Below are positions 1-12,926 of a stretch of 64,000 bases of DNA, piece after piece. How positions within the stretch are numbered: the first letter of the stretch is position 1; each line of letters opens with the position of its first letter. Source of the DNA: Daphnia pulex (Eukaryota > Arthropoda > Branchiopoda > Diplostraca > Daphniidae); the NCBI RefSeq assembly GCF_021134715.1, contig NC_060020.1, positions 2,170,001 to 2,234,000 on the forward strand. The letters run 5' to 3'. A program made the position numbers and the translations under genes. Under the pieces are notes generated by a model. It made no database searches and was not told where the DNA came from. It saw only the letters and a list, made by a program, of their open reading frames with translations.

Positions 1-38
1 AAATGTCTCTTTTTGTTCTGCTTTTTCTTTCGTTGCAG

Positions 39-3000
39 GTTATCGGCTCCGATCACGATTACCACTTTGTGCACCATGCTCTGCCACACGCACGGACCAA
101 ACGCAGCGTGTTGCACACCCGCCAACTCAAAGCCGACCCACTGGTGAGTAGTATGCGCCATGCCATTTTTACCAGACTTCACTCTTTTATCCAGTTTTGC
201 CTAGCTGCTGCATGCATCTATGTATATATAGACATGGACCACCACTCTCTTTTTTGTTTTGTTAACTTTGTTTCTATGCCGTCGCATTCTAATGTGTTTT
301 TATCCCTCCATTCCCCAAATATGCCGCCATTTCTTTTGATATTTTTTTTTCGCCCGGTACCTTTTACACTTTTATTTTGTTCTTTTGTGGCAATTCCACT
401 CACACACAAAAAAAAAACCTTTCAAAAGCTTTTTATCGATCCAACAAGTTGCTGTCTCTCTTATTATTAGAGACGAGAAAAGATTGAGACTGGCCTAAGA
501 CTATTTGCATGCAGGTAGGCTACATCAATCTCTTTCAAGCTTTGCCAATATAGGCCTTAACTCGCAAATACTCCCCCGCCAAAAAAAGTGAATTTCCAAT
601 AAATAAGCAGAGTATAAGACAGTACCTTTGACGCACGACATTGAAAGAAAGATTTAGTAAAGATTTTCTGAGATAAAAACGGAAGCCAAAAAAAAAGAAC
701 AGGAAAAAGCGATTATAATTCATTTTCCGTTATTGCCCCTCTCTTTGCTGCAGTCTGGATGCCGAAATCGGTCCAACAAGAATGTTCAATTCTCCCCGAA
801 GGACATTGACAAGTTGAAAGATTTCATTAGTAGCTATAGAGGAGAGAGAGTCGGTGACGAAATAGCAAGGGAAGATATAAGTAGAGTCGACTTTGAAAGA
901 CGGTACAACGAAACGGTATTAACCATTCATTGAGCACAAACAAGGCCACAACTGTAAGCGACGGCATTCGTCTCCATTATGTAACTAGTCGCCCATTTTT
1001 CCTCGACTAATCCCGTCGAGTACTCATTCTTTTCCGGCATAACCTTCATTTTTCATCCGCATTTATATATTCCATCAACAACTTGGAAATAAAAAAACCC
1101 TCCCACAGATTTATGTCCTTGTATTGCAGCTCAGTTTTGTCTAGTCAATGTCGTCTAGGAGAGTGCATCCAATATCACCAAGGCCGCACAAACGATCGAA
1201 GCAATTGGAAAAGAAACACCAATTGACCTATTTTCAGCCCACTTATATTCCTTTTAACCGTTACTGTGTACCGTCAGGCCAATATCTTTATCAAATTGTC
1301 CCTTATTTTTTCTTCCAAGTTCCATCGTTCACGCAAGTTCACCCGCCCTCACCCCAGATGGAATCAAAAATAGACAAAAAATGAAAGAAATATAATAAAA
1401 TAAAAATTCTGAAAGACAAACAGATCATACTTTTTTCAATCGCGATGCTGCTGCGCAGTTATATAAGAACTACCCGCTTTAGAGTTATCTCCGGAATCCC
1501 TTGATCCCGACTCGCAGAGAATGGAGAGTTTTTGAAGTAGCTTCAAAGCTTCGACCAACACACAGCGGATCGATCGAGATGCGACGTATATCAACGACTT
1601 GGGTTGCTCCTCCAGTTTCCCCATCGACGGATGCGGATGCGGCAGCAGCCAAATCAATTTTGAGAAGAAGAGAAACCATAGATATGCGAGACACAATTCA
1701 ATTTTGAGAAACAGGAAAGAGGAGCAGCAACCGTTTCCAATTTCCAACTACGAAGGATACGTTAAAGAGTACGTCCAATAGAATTGTATGACTTACATTG
1801 ACTATAGCCGACAATGTACGTTCAAAAACAAGTTATTGGAGGGCTGCTGAATGAAGAAGGAACTTTGGACGTCATCGGGTTCTCTTTTATCTTTGCTAAC
1901 CGGTCACGCAAACATGATTGGACAATTGATGTTGGCGCCACGATCCCCGCCCGTTAAGTTGATTTTTTCCTCGTCGTATATAGTTCAAGTAAAATGTCAA
2001 GTGGTTCCTGCTGCTGCGCACACAGCTCGCCAGACTGCTATAAAACGAGCCTCCTCACGGTCGCAATTTAGCCGTTAGCCCTTTTCAGGTGCTCTCGTGG
2101 AATGCTTTCATGTCAAGACGCTCACAAACCGATCGAATCCGCACGCGAAGATTGGCTTATTTCCCGTACGCAAGAGCTTCTCTCTCCTAGATAAATTCCA
2201 ATTCCTCGAAACTTTCCCCAGGCTTTAAACCTCGACTTTCATCTCTCTCTTCGTCGTTTGACTTTCCAATGAAACTGCGTTTGTCGAGGGGCGTGTCGTC
2301 GCTGTCAAGGGAGACCGACTCTCGGCGCATTTATAAACGACGACCGTAATGACCCTGGCACATTCACGATCCCCTGTTTGACGTCGGAAATAGAACCAAA
2401 GGCCTTCGAGTGAATGATTCAGACATGAATGCAATTAAACATAGCCTCCTGCATTGTACATTTCTTTCCTTGTCACTAGAAGCACCGGGACAGACGCGTA
2501 CGAATTTCACAATGATCAATGCAAGAGATGCTTAAAGGATTACATGCTTTAACGTGCCAACAAACAGCAATTATTTACCGTGGAGACCGCGTTCAGCGTT
2601 GCACGAAAAGGTCAAAGAACGTTTCAAGGGAATAAAATGAACATCTAACCCGTTCGTCGTGCTGGCGTCTCTGCAAACAATTTGAAAATGTTTCCGGATT
2701 GTTGGCAAAATGCTCATCTTGTTACACATTCGTTTCTATTATGTACGCAGATTCACAGCGCCGTTCAGCAAGTAGGTTTCCGTCGGTTCAAGCGCGGCTA
2801 CAAGAAACCATCGGCGACGCCCATCGACCCGGCCGCAGCCATCGCCGCAGCAGCCAAAGAGCACAGAGATCCAACCGATCCCTACTTCACATATCAATGG
2901 TATCTGGTAAGTGAACACACACACGCAAACGGAAGTGAACAGCTAGAATCTTGAAACCGGTTTCCCCTTTGTTGTGATTTGCAATGGGGGGGGGGGAAAC

Positions 3001-6000
3001 TCTGTTGGTCCTTTGTGTCAATACGAAACCAACTTAAACCTGATAAGCAAACAAGAGCTACATATATAGGCTTTGTTCGTTGCCAGTTAAAATGAGGTAC
3101 GCGCGGGAGAATGATCGAGGTTGCGTGAAGACGGGCTCTATAATGAAGTTCGTGTTTTTTATTGCCTCGGAACTAACTACGCGTTTTCCACCCCTTATTT
3201 GTCACGCCGTTATTGTTGCTTTGACAAAAATATGTAACGTGAAGAACGGCAACAACGATGCAAGCATTTTTATGATTGCGTTTGTTCGAGAGCACACAAG
3301 ACGATGACAAGCTCCGACGAGGCAATTTCACTCTTCATCAAAAGTTATCAGGACTTATTTAGGCCGTAAAAGTGCCTGATCATCATCGACGGGGAATATA
3401 TAATAATAGCAACAATAAGCAATTAGGCAACCATCGAGTCTCCTCGTCGTCATTTCTAATTAGGTTGTCGAGTCACAAAAGATTCTCATATCCGTTCGCT
3501 GGATATATTATGCGACCATATAATCCCGCTCTCTCTCTCTCTCTCCATATGGCGGCAGGCATTATAATATAGCGGCGCACACAGGGCAGCCGGCAGCAGC
3601 ACCGGGAAGGACGCAATATTGATCGGGAGTTGGTAAGGGAACAGCACGGAGGTCGGTCGTATCGTGGTGAAACAGAAGGGCAAGTTTGAACGACCAAAAA
3701 AAGAAAGAGAGCGGCTGAAAACTCGAGTGACACGCCTGTCATATAATTTCTCTGCTGTTTAAACAGTTTGTCGACTTATATACGTGATCCAGAGATAAGA
3801 TGTCGCGTCGCGGGATTCAAAATGAAATGGTCTCTGCCCTTCTATGTACGCAACACCCGTTACTCGATATACACTCTTCTACTGAAAAGCTGCCGAGAGA
3901 ACGACGCTAGATACTTTGATTCTTATTACAGTCTCCTATAGCCCTGCATAGATTAAATTTACGCACTTTTGAGCAAACAACGAGCTGGATGCGACAAGTT
4001 ATGAAAGATTCTTTCTGGGAAAGCGATATAGATGAAAACAAGATGAAATTATTTCCACCGTTGCTTAACGTCCCGTGAAAGGTTACAAGGAATTCTAAAC
4101 AGTAGATGAATGCAGACACAGATTGGAAACCGCAAATAGATCAATTGATGCGTTTAAATATTTTTTTTTAAAGAAAATTGAAGACACAATGGGCGACCAT
4201 GACGGGAAAATAGTAAAATCAATTTCAAAATGGCGTTCGACTTTGATGAGCAGGAGAGCAGAATGACAAGTTTGTGCCGCCTCCGTCAAGTTCAGACAGT
4301 CTGTCGACTGTTCCAATTAAAAAAAAAAAGTCCGTACCTTTAAAAGTTGCCATAGAAAGCGACCGGTCTTTACCTAGAATTCCGTACCGCAATTAGTTTC
4401 AACTTCCGGAACAGTTCAGTCGGTATATAAAAGAGATTGGAAGACATTTCCAGATCCCCGAGTTTATATATTTTTCCTATATATATTTGTTTGCTGCGCT
4501 TCCTCCAACACAGCTGCGAAACAGACTTTATTGCTTTTTCCGTCAGTCGCCCACTCGATGGCACGCATGACTGGCTCCTGTCAAAACGAATATCTTGGGT
4601 GAAGTTGAATTGATTGAAATGCAAAAACCAATGATGTAGCTACGCGATGCAAATTGAAAGCTTCGATTAAACAGCGCTGGGATTGAAAAAACGATTTCAA
4701 TTAGAAGTTAAACCAGAGCCCACCTAAAGTTTATATGTGTACGTGATATACATATATACAGCCAAATAGATTGCCTTCGACTGCACGCTCTCGTCAACTC
4801 AGCCGGCCCTGATTGCGAGAGAGTAGTCTTGTGCAGCATACTTGTACACACACACAAAATATATATATATGTAGCGGGAAGTTTGTTGTAGACTCTTGTA
4901 CGTGCCTCTCTGTCAACAAGTAACATCTAAACTAATGATGAGTATTCGCCGTTGCTCGCAAATTGGAACTCTGTATCGCATTTGATGTCGTCCCTAAGCC
5001 GGGAATTCAGATGGCATAGCATTCGTTGCCAAGGGCTCTTGGGTGCAAAGGGAAAATCGTACGTGATGTTGCCAACATTTCCCGTTTATCCGGGAAATCA
5101 AAAAAAGAGATTTCTTGGTGCTCATTGCTCGGCACAGTCCAACCGTGCAGAAGTTGGAAATCCCGAAATCAAATTATTAACAACAGTAATTGTATTTTGC
5201 TCCCCCCGACAGAAAAATACTGGACAGAATGGAGGCAAACCTCGACTAGATTTGAATGTAGAAGCGGCTTGGGCTCAAGGAGTTACTGGCAAAAATGTCA
5301 CAACGGCTATTATGGATGACGGTAAGTGGCCCCCAATTCTCATTCTTGATCCCATAGTGCCGTAAGTGCATTGTGACCTTTTCAAAAAGCCCATGAGAAA
5401 TGACTTTCAGCTGTAATCAAACTGGAATGGCAATTCACATATCCCTTTTTATTTTTATTTTCCCGGGAGACAAAAGAGCCAGTGCATTTCGTGCATCTCC
5501 AGTGACGCAGTTATATTGTGCGCTCTCCAGGGCTATTGAGAGACCGGCCACTTAATTTAAAAGATCACATGACTGAAAAACGATATTCTACAATCAGGCT
5601 TCAAATAGACTGGCCTGATTCTAGATCAAACATTTGTATCCGATTGCATAATTAATATTTCCTTTTGTCAAAAATTACGACGCACAGGTGTGGACTACAT
5701 GCACCCGGATCTCCGAAACAATTACGTAAGGTTCTTAAACGTTACACGATATTCCAAATTAAAAACAACACATATTTCTTGTCGGAAATTTTAGAACGCC
5801 AAAGCCAGCTACGATTTTAGCAGCAACGATCCATTCCCCTATCCAAGATACACCGACGATTGGTTCAACAGGTAATTTGTTTTTAGGCAATTTCGATTCA
5901 TTGACGTAGTAGCATCGACCCGCTATAGTATTACAATTAGAAATAGCAAGCGACAAGGTAAATCATCTGAAAGGAAACGCAATATTTTCTGATTCCGACA

Positions 6001-9000
6001 AAAAAGGTGACTCTACCTGTGCGTGGCACGAGGCTACGTGCGTCACCGCCCGGAAACACCTACCCCCCCTAGTCGAGATTGCACTCACGCCGCCATTATA
6101 TTGGTGCAGACTCTATTCTTCTTGTGGGACTATGTACTTCTGCCCTTTCATACACACCAACCGTCATTACCGAGCCCATGTTGGAGCGGTACAGAGTGTA
6201 ATACCATACCACAGATACACTGTAACAAGAGAGAAATGTAACCTCAGTCTATATGAACTTGCAAGGCCAGTACACAAGCTCAGAAGCTAGCCCATATCGA
6301 TTCCCCCCATAGTCTGTAACGACTGCGAGATCGTGAATGATTCAATGGGAAAATCTATTACAGATGCGTTCTGCTCCGTCGGTCCTGTTGACATTCATTT
6401 CAATGATAAATTCAGTTCGCTTCCCTTTGAACTTTCCAAGTCCGGGAGCTCAAATATTGACTCGAGCCAGTTCATGAATGTATACTTGTGTTAAAAGTTT
6501 CATTCCAATGTAATTGCCTTTTTTCTTGCGGCGCACTTTGAACTCTAAACGCAACTTTAGAAAGGGGAGAAGGTGTCAAGTCCTATGCATTTGCTTCGCA
6601 TTTAATACCCACTCGGCGGTTTGTTTCCCATTATGAAAATTCAATCAAGATGCAACCTTTTCTCAGCACCTCAATGGTCGATTTATTCTAGCCACATCAG
6701 TCAGCTGTCTGCTAGCTCCATGTGTATAGAACGAACAAAGATAGAGACACCCTACCGAGAATCTACATTTGCTTTTAATAGAATAAAGTCGCTAGTTCCA
6801 ACGCTTGGCGTGCACAATTAACAACTCGGTAGCTTGCGGGGGTTCTTCGTTCTTTTCTCACACATCAAAGTTAACTAACTTGTATGCGTGTTCACCACCC
6901 CCATTCCTACTTCCAGGGATTATATCCAACGCCTTTCTCCCGTTGGGTTTCCTTTTACTTGTATTAAAATAACAAACCGGAGAAAATCTAAAATTCCACA
7001 AATCCCAAGTCCTCGATTCGTTTTCCCCGAAAGAGTTTGCCGTGATTTTTCTTTTACCATTTCCAAATTGGCATCGCCGAGAATGTTCTGAGCGATAGTA
7101 AAAATAAAAAGTGTCTAAAGAAACGTCAACTAATGTAGTCCATCAACAGACGTCACAGGCCATTCCCACACATCTTAAATCCCGATCTTTCCCCTTTTAT
7201 GAGGTGCCCTCGCATCCCTTTCACGCAACAATGGGCCCAGTCAAGAGGATTATAGACGCTGCCGTTTCATCCCAGCTAAAGTTGTCCCGAGTCCCATGTT
7301 GACATGTTATTGACCAACGTCTGTGCCCCTCGATATATAGACTGTTTATCTCGAGTCATCCCAGCGAACCGATTCCTCGAATCTCAACTCAAAACTTCTG
7401 CGCTTACGACTAGTACAACTAGTGTGTTAGTGATTTCAAGTTAGCCGTAAACTAATACTCGTGTGTGTTGACGCTTTTCTTTTTTCTGTAGCCATGGAAC
7501 CCGTTGCGCTGGAGAGGTGTCTGCCGCCCGTGACAACCAGGTGTGTGGCGTCGGCGTCGCCTACGATTCCAAAGTGGCAGGTAAGCAACAATCTTCTCCC
7601 AATTCGTGACAAGAACCAGTTTCCCATATCCAACTCGGCAAATAGCAACCGGCCGAGAAACCCGACCGTCGACTGAGCCCCAGTAACGGACAAGATGATT
7701 GTAAATCTCAAAAATTTCGAGTTGTAACTCAGCCAACGGCTTGATTAATCAGCTATCAAAGATGGGACGAAGCTCACGAAACCTTGATATTTTATGAACG
7801 ATTATATTGAACACGATGACGCATTCGCAAAAATAGAATACCCGACACTAAAAATATCGTAAATAAAACAATTCACAAACAACGAAGAAAAAGACGTAAC
7901 CGAGCTCAAGCGACTATAAACGCAGCATGTCGGCGAAACTTTTACCTGAACACTTGACAAATAAATTGTTTTCCCTCTAGCTTATTTCGAAACCTGCAAC
8001 TTTTACGTGACGCTATAAAAGAAAAGTAGTTTGGGTGACGATGACTGAACGACATGTTTCTACCAGAAGGCACAAAAGGCGAAGGAGAAATAAACTTGCT
8101 CAGTATAAGCAGTTAATAACGCGCAAGGTTGTGTCAAACATGTTCAATATTGTTTTACTCCCAGCTCAAAATTCGATAAAATTACTTCAATAAAAAAAAG
8201 AGGCGTAGGTAACCTTCCAACTTGTCGATCAAATTGACTCGTGACGTCAGCCAACTGAAGAGTTGATAGACAAGATGATTGAAACAAGCGGGACGCATAG
8301 ACCGTCCAGGATCCGCCATGGTTTACATCGGTCCGTCAGATGACAGCAGCAGTCTTTGACAACTTATCGATCGTCTCGTTTTATCTCTCGGCCATAAAAA
8401 AAAACACTGGGGGGGGGGGGGATGCAAGGGACGCAAAAGGTTTTATATTAAACTAGCATTTTTCTTTCATACCAAAAAATAAAAGGAATCCGAATGCTGG
8501 ATCAGCCCTATATGACGGACCTGATTGAAGCAAACTCGATGGGTCACGAACCGCACTTGATTGACATCTACAGCGCATCTTGGGGCCCTACGGACGACGG
8601 TAAAACAGTGGACGGCCCACGAAACGCCACCATGAGGGCCATTGTTCGAGGAGTCAACGAAGGTCGTCGCGGACTGGGCAACATCTACGTGTGGGCTAGC
8701 GGCGACGGCGGTTCCGACGACGATTGCAATTGCGATGGATACGCGGCTTCAATGTGGACAATATCCATCAATTCGGCAATCAACGACGGGCAGAACGCCC
8801 ATTACGACGAGAGCTGTTCTTCCACCTTGGCTTCGACATTCAGCAACGGTGCCAAAGATCCAAACACCGGAGTCGTAAGTTCGCAATAACTCGTTGTATT
8901 TTCGCTCTCTTTTTTTTTTCTGGCCACCTTTGTTGACTGTTTATTTATGATTATTGGTTCGTTCAATGAGGGAGATAAAGCTCATTAAGCAAGAGTTACG

Positions 9001-11493
9001 GATATAGTCAGGGGCATAGACGCTCTAAAGTAAATCAAGTGACATTGATGGTGATCCCTGGCTTTTTTTAGTTTAAAAAAGATGACGTTAGTGTCGTATT
9101 TTTTACAACAATTCCCTTGATTAAATGTCAAAAATCCAGAATTCACGAGCTTAATAAGCGAAAAATGAGACGGGATTCCAAAATCGCCGAAATTGTTGGG
9201 CCCACATATTGAAACTGTTTATCAACATGTCGGAATGAAACTAAATTCTGGTTCAGAATGACTCAAAGAAAATGCCGATTTACGTTTGCCATTTTCTCTT
9301 TCATCAAACTTAACCAGTCAAGCGTATTCTAGCTTGCGCAATATCAACAGAAAAGAATAGACAGCAATTTGATTATTCTCCCGAGAATAATAATAAAAAA
9401 GTAGGATGATGAACAAACATGTCATGGATAGAGATGAGTACAACAAGACAATCAAAAAATAGGTCGTCGCCATGAATGAGATAAATCCATTGACTATTTG
9501 GCGTGATTGAAAACCGTCATCAACATTCATCAGCGAATGAAGAGACGAACGGAAATAAAGAAAGTAATCAAGACCTGCCTTGTCGAGAGAGTCGATAAGG
9601 CGGTTCCGCCACTGCTCACTACGTGCAGCGGTAATTGGAAGCCAAGAGGAAGTCGAAGTAAAACGAGTAAAACACTAAATGGACGGAGATTGAGAGAAAA
9701 TGTCGCAAGATCCTGTGTACTCGATTGTGCGTTTAGTCCTGATTGCTGAGCTAGTGCCAGCCCCCTAGTTGTTCCCGGAAAAGGCGATATTCCCACTTGC
9801 TTTCTCTAGCCATGTTACCTTAAGCCACACTCTAAAGCCTGCACTCTCTTTTCGCATCGACTGGCAAGCCAAATTATCGCGTAAACGAGCTAGGTTGCTG
9901 TGACATAAGAAATAAATGGTGGGCGTCATTTTACCGAGAAATTTTCTTGGACGTCGAAAAAGGTTCCAAGGAAACTTGTGTCGTGCATGAACGTAATAAA
10001 AAAAGAAATATGTACTCTATAATAAAAACGAGGTTTCTACTTGACAAAACAGGCCACCACCGACTTGTACGGTAAATGCACGAAAACGCATTCGGGAACT
10101 TCGGCAGCCGCACCGGAAGCTGCTGGCGTATTCGCTCTCGCTTTGGAAGCCAAGTAAATGAAATCAAAAACTTACCTTTTTAGCAGCGTCGTGATGGTGC
10201 ATTCATGTTGTTTCTTTTTCTCGCCAGTCCGTCGTTGACGTGGAGGGACATCCAGCACTTGACTGTGTTGACATCTAAACGCAATTCCCTCTTCGATGCC
10301 AAGCGTCGATTCGAATGGACCATGAACGGCGTGGGCTTGGAGTTCAATCACCTCTTCGGTTTCGGCGTCCTGGATGCTGGCTCGATGGTCACGTTGGCTA
10401 AAGCATGGCGATCGGTTCCAGCCCGTTTTCATTGTCAAGGTGGCGCCATGATGCAACCCAAGTAAAAATTTTTCTGAAGCACACACTATGAAACTAAATT
10501 TCACTAAAAACGAATTTCTTTTTTGCACATTTCAGACCAATCCCGACCAACGGCTCTCTGATTTTGACACTAGACACACGTTCTTGCCAAGGAAGTGAAA
10601 CTGAAGTTGATTATCTGGAACACGTTCAGGCCGTTATCAGCCTAAACACGACACGTCGAGGCGAAGTCGAGATGTTTCTGACTTCACCTATGGGAACGAG
10701 GTAAATCAATACGTCTACGTGATCCGACAGTCAGCAAGACAATGACGATAACTGAGAGGGGGGTTGTACTTAATTGTAATATTTAGAGGAGGGGAAACGA
10801 AAAGAACAACAGAGGAAAGGAAGGGCAAGAAAAAAACAAAATTCCATGTAAATTTTTCCAATTTTTGTTTCATTTCGCCCCCTACCTCTTTACTGCCAAA
10901 ATGTATAAATATCTTACCCTACCTCTCGTGTAGGGAAGAGTAACATTTCGAATTTTAGAAAAATGACTTTCTTTTGTAAATTTTCTCATTTTTAGTTTCA
11001 TTTTGTATTTTTCCGCCCCTATTTTCTTCCAAGTCTCTTACCTTACCTCTCGTGTAGGGAAGAAAAAAATTTCGAATTTAGATGTGCAATATTCAAAATT
11101 ATGTAAATTTCGCTTGCATCACAGATCCATGATTCTGAGCCGCCGACCGAATGATGATGACAGCCGCGATGGATTCACCAAATGGCCGTTCATGACTACG
11201 CACACATGGGGCGAGGACCCTCGTGGGCGTTGGACATTGGAGGTAAAAACTCGTGGATTTGTTTGCTCAACTAATTCATTCCCATAAAAAAAAACACGTT
11301 CTATATTGATTTGTGGTAGGTCCGTTTCAATTCCCCTACTGGCGCCAAGCAGAGCGGTTGGCTACGTGAATGGACTCTGATGCTTCACGGGACACGGGAC
11401 GCTCCTTACGTCGGTCTCCCAGCTGGTGATAAACATTCCAAACTAGCTATAGTCAAGAAAGCCCACGAAGAACGTAAGAAGGCTCGCAAATAG
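39..11493 (+). CDS. amon: Neuroendocrine convertase 2 (PC2), 5' end missing
   Basis: Subtilisin-like prohormone convertase that cuts neuropeptide precursors after dibasic sites in secretory granules. Exons: 39-143, 2751-2906, 5213-5321, 5688-5725, 5795-5871, 7492-7580, 8486-8874, 10053-10153, 10228-10461, 10536-10700, 11125-11242, 11320-11493. They give 584 residues and a TAG stop. Visible in order: the end of the prodomain with the RFKRGY maturation site (exon 2), catalytic Asp in IMDDG (exon 3), catalytic His in HGTRCAGE (exon 6), Asp in the oxyanion position in WASGDGG (exon 7), nucleophile Ser in [10 protein letters not shown] (exon 8), then the P domain with LEHVQAVI and [12 protein letters not shown]. 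The Asp oxyanion residue is the PC2 hallmark; other convertases have Asn. Human PC2 has 638 residues, so the signal peptide and early prodomain lie before base 1. The first exon here follows a normal acceptor at 37-38. PC2 normally needs the 7B2 chaperone; that gene is not seen here. Confidence 0.96.
144..2750 (+). other. PC2 intron
   Basis: Intron of 2.6 kb between two prodomain exons (donor GTGAGT, acceptor ACGCAG). Several short open frames occur on both strands, but none resembles a known protein or has convincing splice context. I see nothing else in it. Confidence 0.85.
2907..5212 (+). other. PC2 intron
   Basis: Intron of 2.3 kb (donor GTAAGT, acceptor CGACAG). AT-rich with short AT and GA runs and a G run near 2986. 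No supported gene. Confidence 0.85.
5872..7491 (+). other. PC2 intron
   Basis: Intron of 1.6 kb that splits the Ser codon just before the catalytic His exon. No supported gene and no copy of the neighbouring exons was found in it. Confidence 0.85.
7581..8485 (+). other. PC2 intron with a 13-G run
   Basis: Intron of 0.9 kb ahead of the large catalytic exon. It contains an uninterrupted run of 13 G at 8409-8421, about 65 bases before the acceptor. Nothing else recognised. Confidence 0.8.
8409..8421 (+). repeat. G run (13)
   Basis: Uninterrupted G homopolymer in a PC2 intron. Confidence 0.95.
8875..10052 (+). other. PC2 intron
   Basis: Intron of 1.2 kb between the oxyanion-hole exon and the catalytic-Ser exon. 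No supported gene seen. Confidence 0.8.
10845..11080 (+). repeat. Intronic tandem repeat, two copies of about 110 bp
   Basis: Two imperfect direct copies lie inside a PC2 intron (10701-11124). Each runs from a TGTAAATTTT(C/T)-like start through a TTTCATTT block to TACCTCTCGTGTAGGGAAG and ends in TTTCGAATTT. Each copy carries a short hairpin: 10917-10922 pairs with 10930-10935, and 11041-11046 pairs with 11054-11059. Both have the same seven-base loop. Confidence 0.75.
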
Positions 11494-12926
11494 ATTCGGA
11501 CAAATTAATTAAACAAAAGAAGTGAAGCAGTAAACCACCAAAACTTGAAAAAAATCCAAACAAAAACAAATCCCAACAAAAACAAATTCACCTCTCCCTC
11601 CCATATACTCTTTAAAAAAAAAAAATACGGAAGAAAACGCAACAACCAGGGACGATCTTGCTCCTCTTCTTTTCCTCTCTTTCTCTATCGATTTCCTTTC
11701 CACCATATCGACGTTGAGCTTTCCGTTCGAATTTCTGAGTTTATGGCATTGTTATACATCTCTTTCATTCTCCTCGGTAAATGTCCTATCGTAAACTTCA
11801 CCACGAAATGCTACTATATTGCAATTATTACATGTTATGCTGTCAAATCTGATTAATACCTACCAAACTTCTTCACAATTCCCCGACTCGGCTCCTTATT
11901 GACGCGTGATCATTTATATCGGGACTGGCGAATTCTCGGAAGGCTGCTGCTGCTTCTCCATTACCCAACACACACGAAAAAATACAAAAAAACTTAAATT
12001 CCTCGACTCCTCCTTCCTTTCGAATTCGAAAAAGAACTACTACTACTACTATATGAAAATCTTGTTGGAAACATGACAAGGGGGAAAATTGTTTGTCAGC
12101 GAGGGCAGTGTTCCTGTATCATTATGTCTTAAATTCTTTCTTACCTTCCCGTTTTCTGTTTGCCGGATTGTTACGATATACCCTCAACCGGCGTTCTCTT
12201 ATTATATAGCTTTGTATCTTACATGTTAATTATAGGGTCGATGGAGCTGATTTTTTTCCCCTTTGATCTTCACCTCATTTTTTTTTTCCAGTTGACTCCT
12301 GTGTTAATTCGGGTGTCAAAAGATCAAACTGAGTATTCAAACAACTTTATCTTATTATTATCTCACGTGAACGTTCCCAAATACGAAGATATATAAAATC
12401 TAGCTTCGATTCTACTGACGTTACTTACTGGGTAGTATTAAGTCATTGAACTGCGAGATGGACGACAAATCGTGGGGGAATGCGTTCATCGTGTCCTGGT
12501 AACTTTTCCTTTCTCTCCAACTTATATTTCCGTTTTCTTGTTCGCGGTTCATCGATCGAAGATCATTTCCCAGTGGGAATCGTACCAGCTACTATCACAA
12601 CACAAAAGTACTACATTCCCTTTGCCCCCGCATCAGCCTCTTTTGTTGGGTTTCTTTTCTTTTCATAACTTTCTATTCTTCCTTTTATGTTACTTTGCTG
12701 TAGGTAACAATGAGAAAAGAGTCTATAATCGAATACAAAGTAACATATATAGCTGTATCAAGCAAGCCATCCATAAGACGTTTGTTTTTAACTTTACCGA
12801 GTTTATGTAATTCTAGCGAAATATTTTAAATTCTGAATCATAACTTACAAACCATGCTCACTGATTGACAAAAGAACAAAGATTTTCATGCTCATGCCAG
12901 CAGTACGGTAGGAAACGCAAATACTC
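11494..12926. other. Convergent 3' region of PC2 and ETAA1-like gene
   Basis: About 1.4 kb between the PC2 stop codon (+) and the ETAA1-like stop codon (-). AT-rich with several T runs, and presumably holds both 3' UTRs. I see no clear canonical AATAAA on the + strand close to the PC2 stop. Open frames here do not resemble proteins. Confidence 0.7.

Noticed and set aside
1..38. Apparent Met and hydrophobic start before the first PC2 exon
   Set aside because: The hydrophobic residues come from a pyrimidine-rich intron end followed by a proper acceptor; not a signal peptide.
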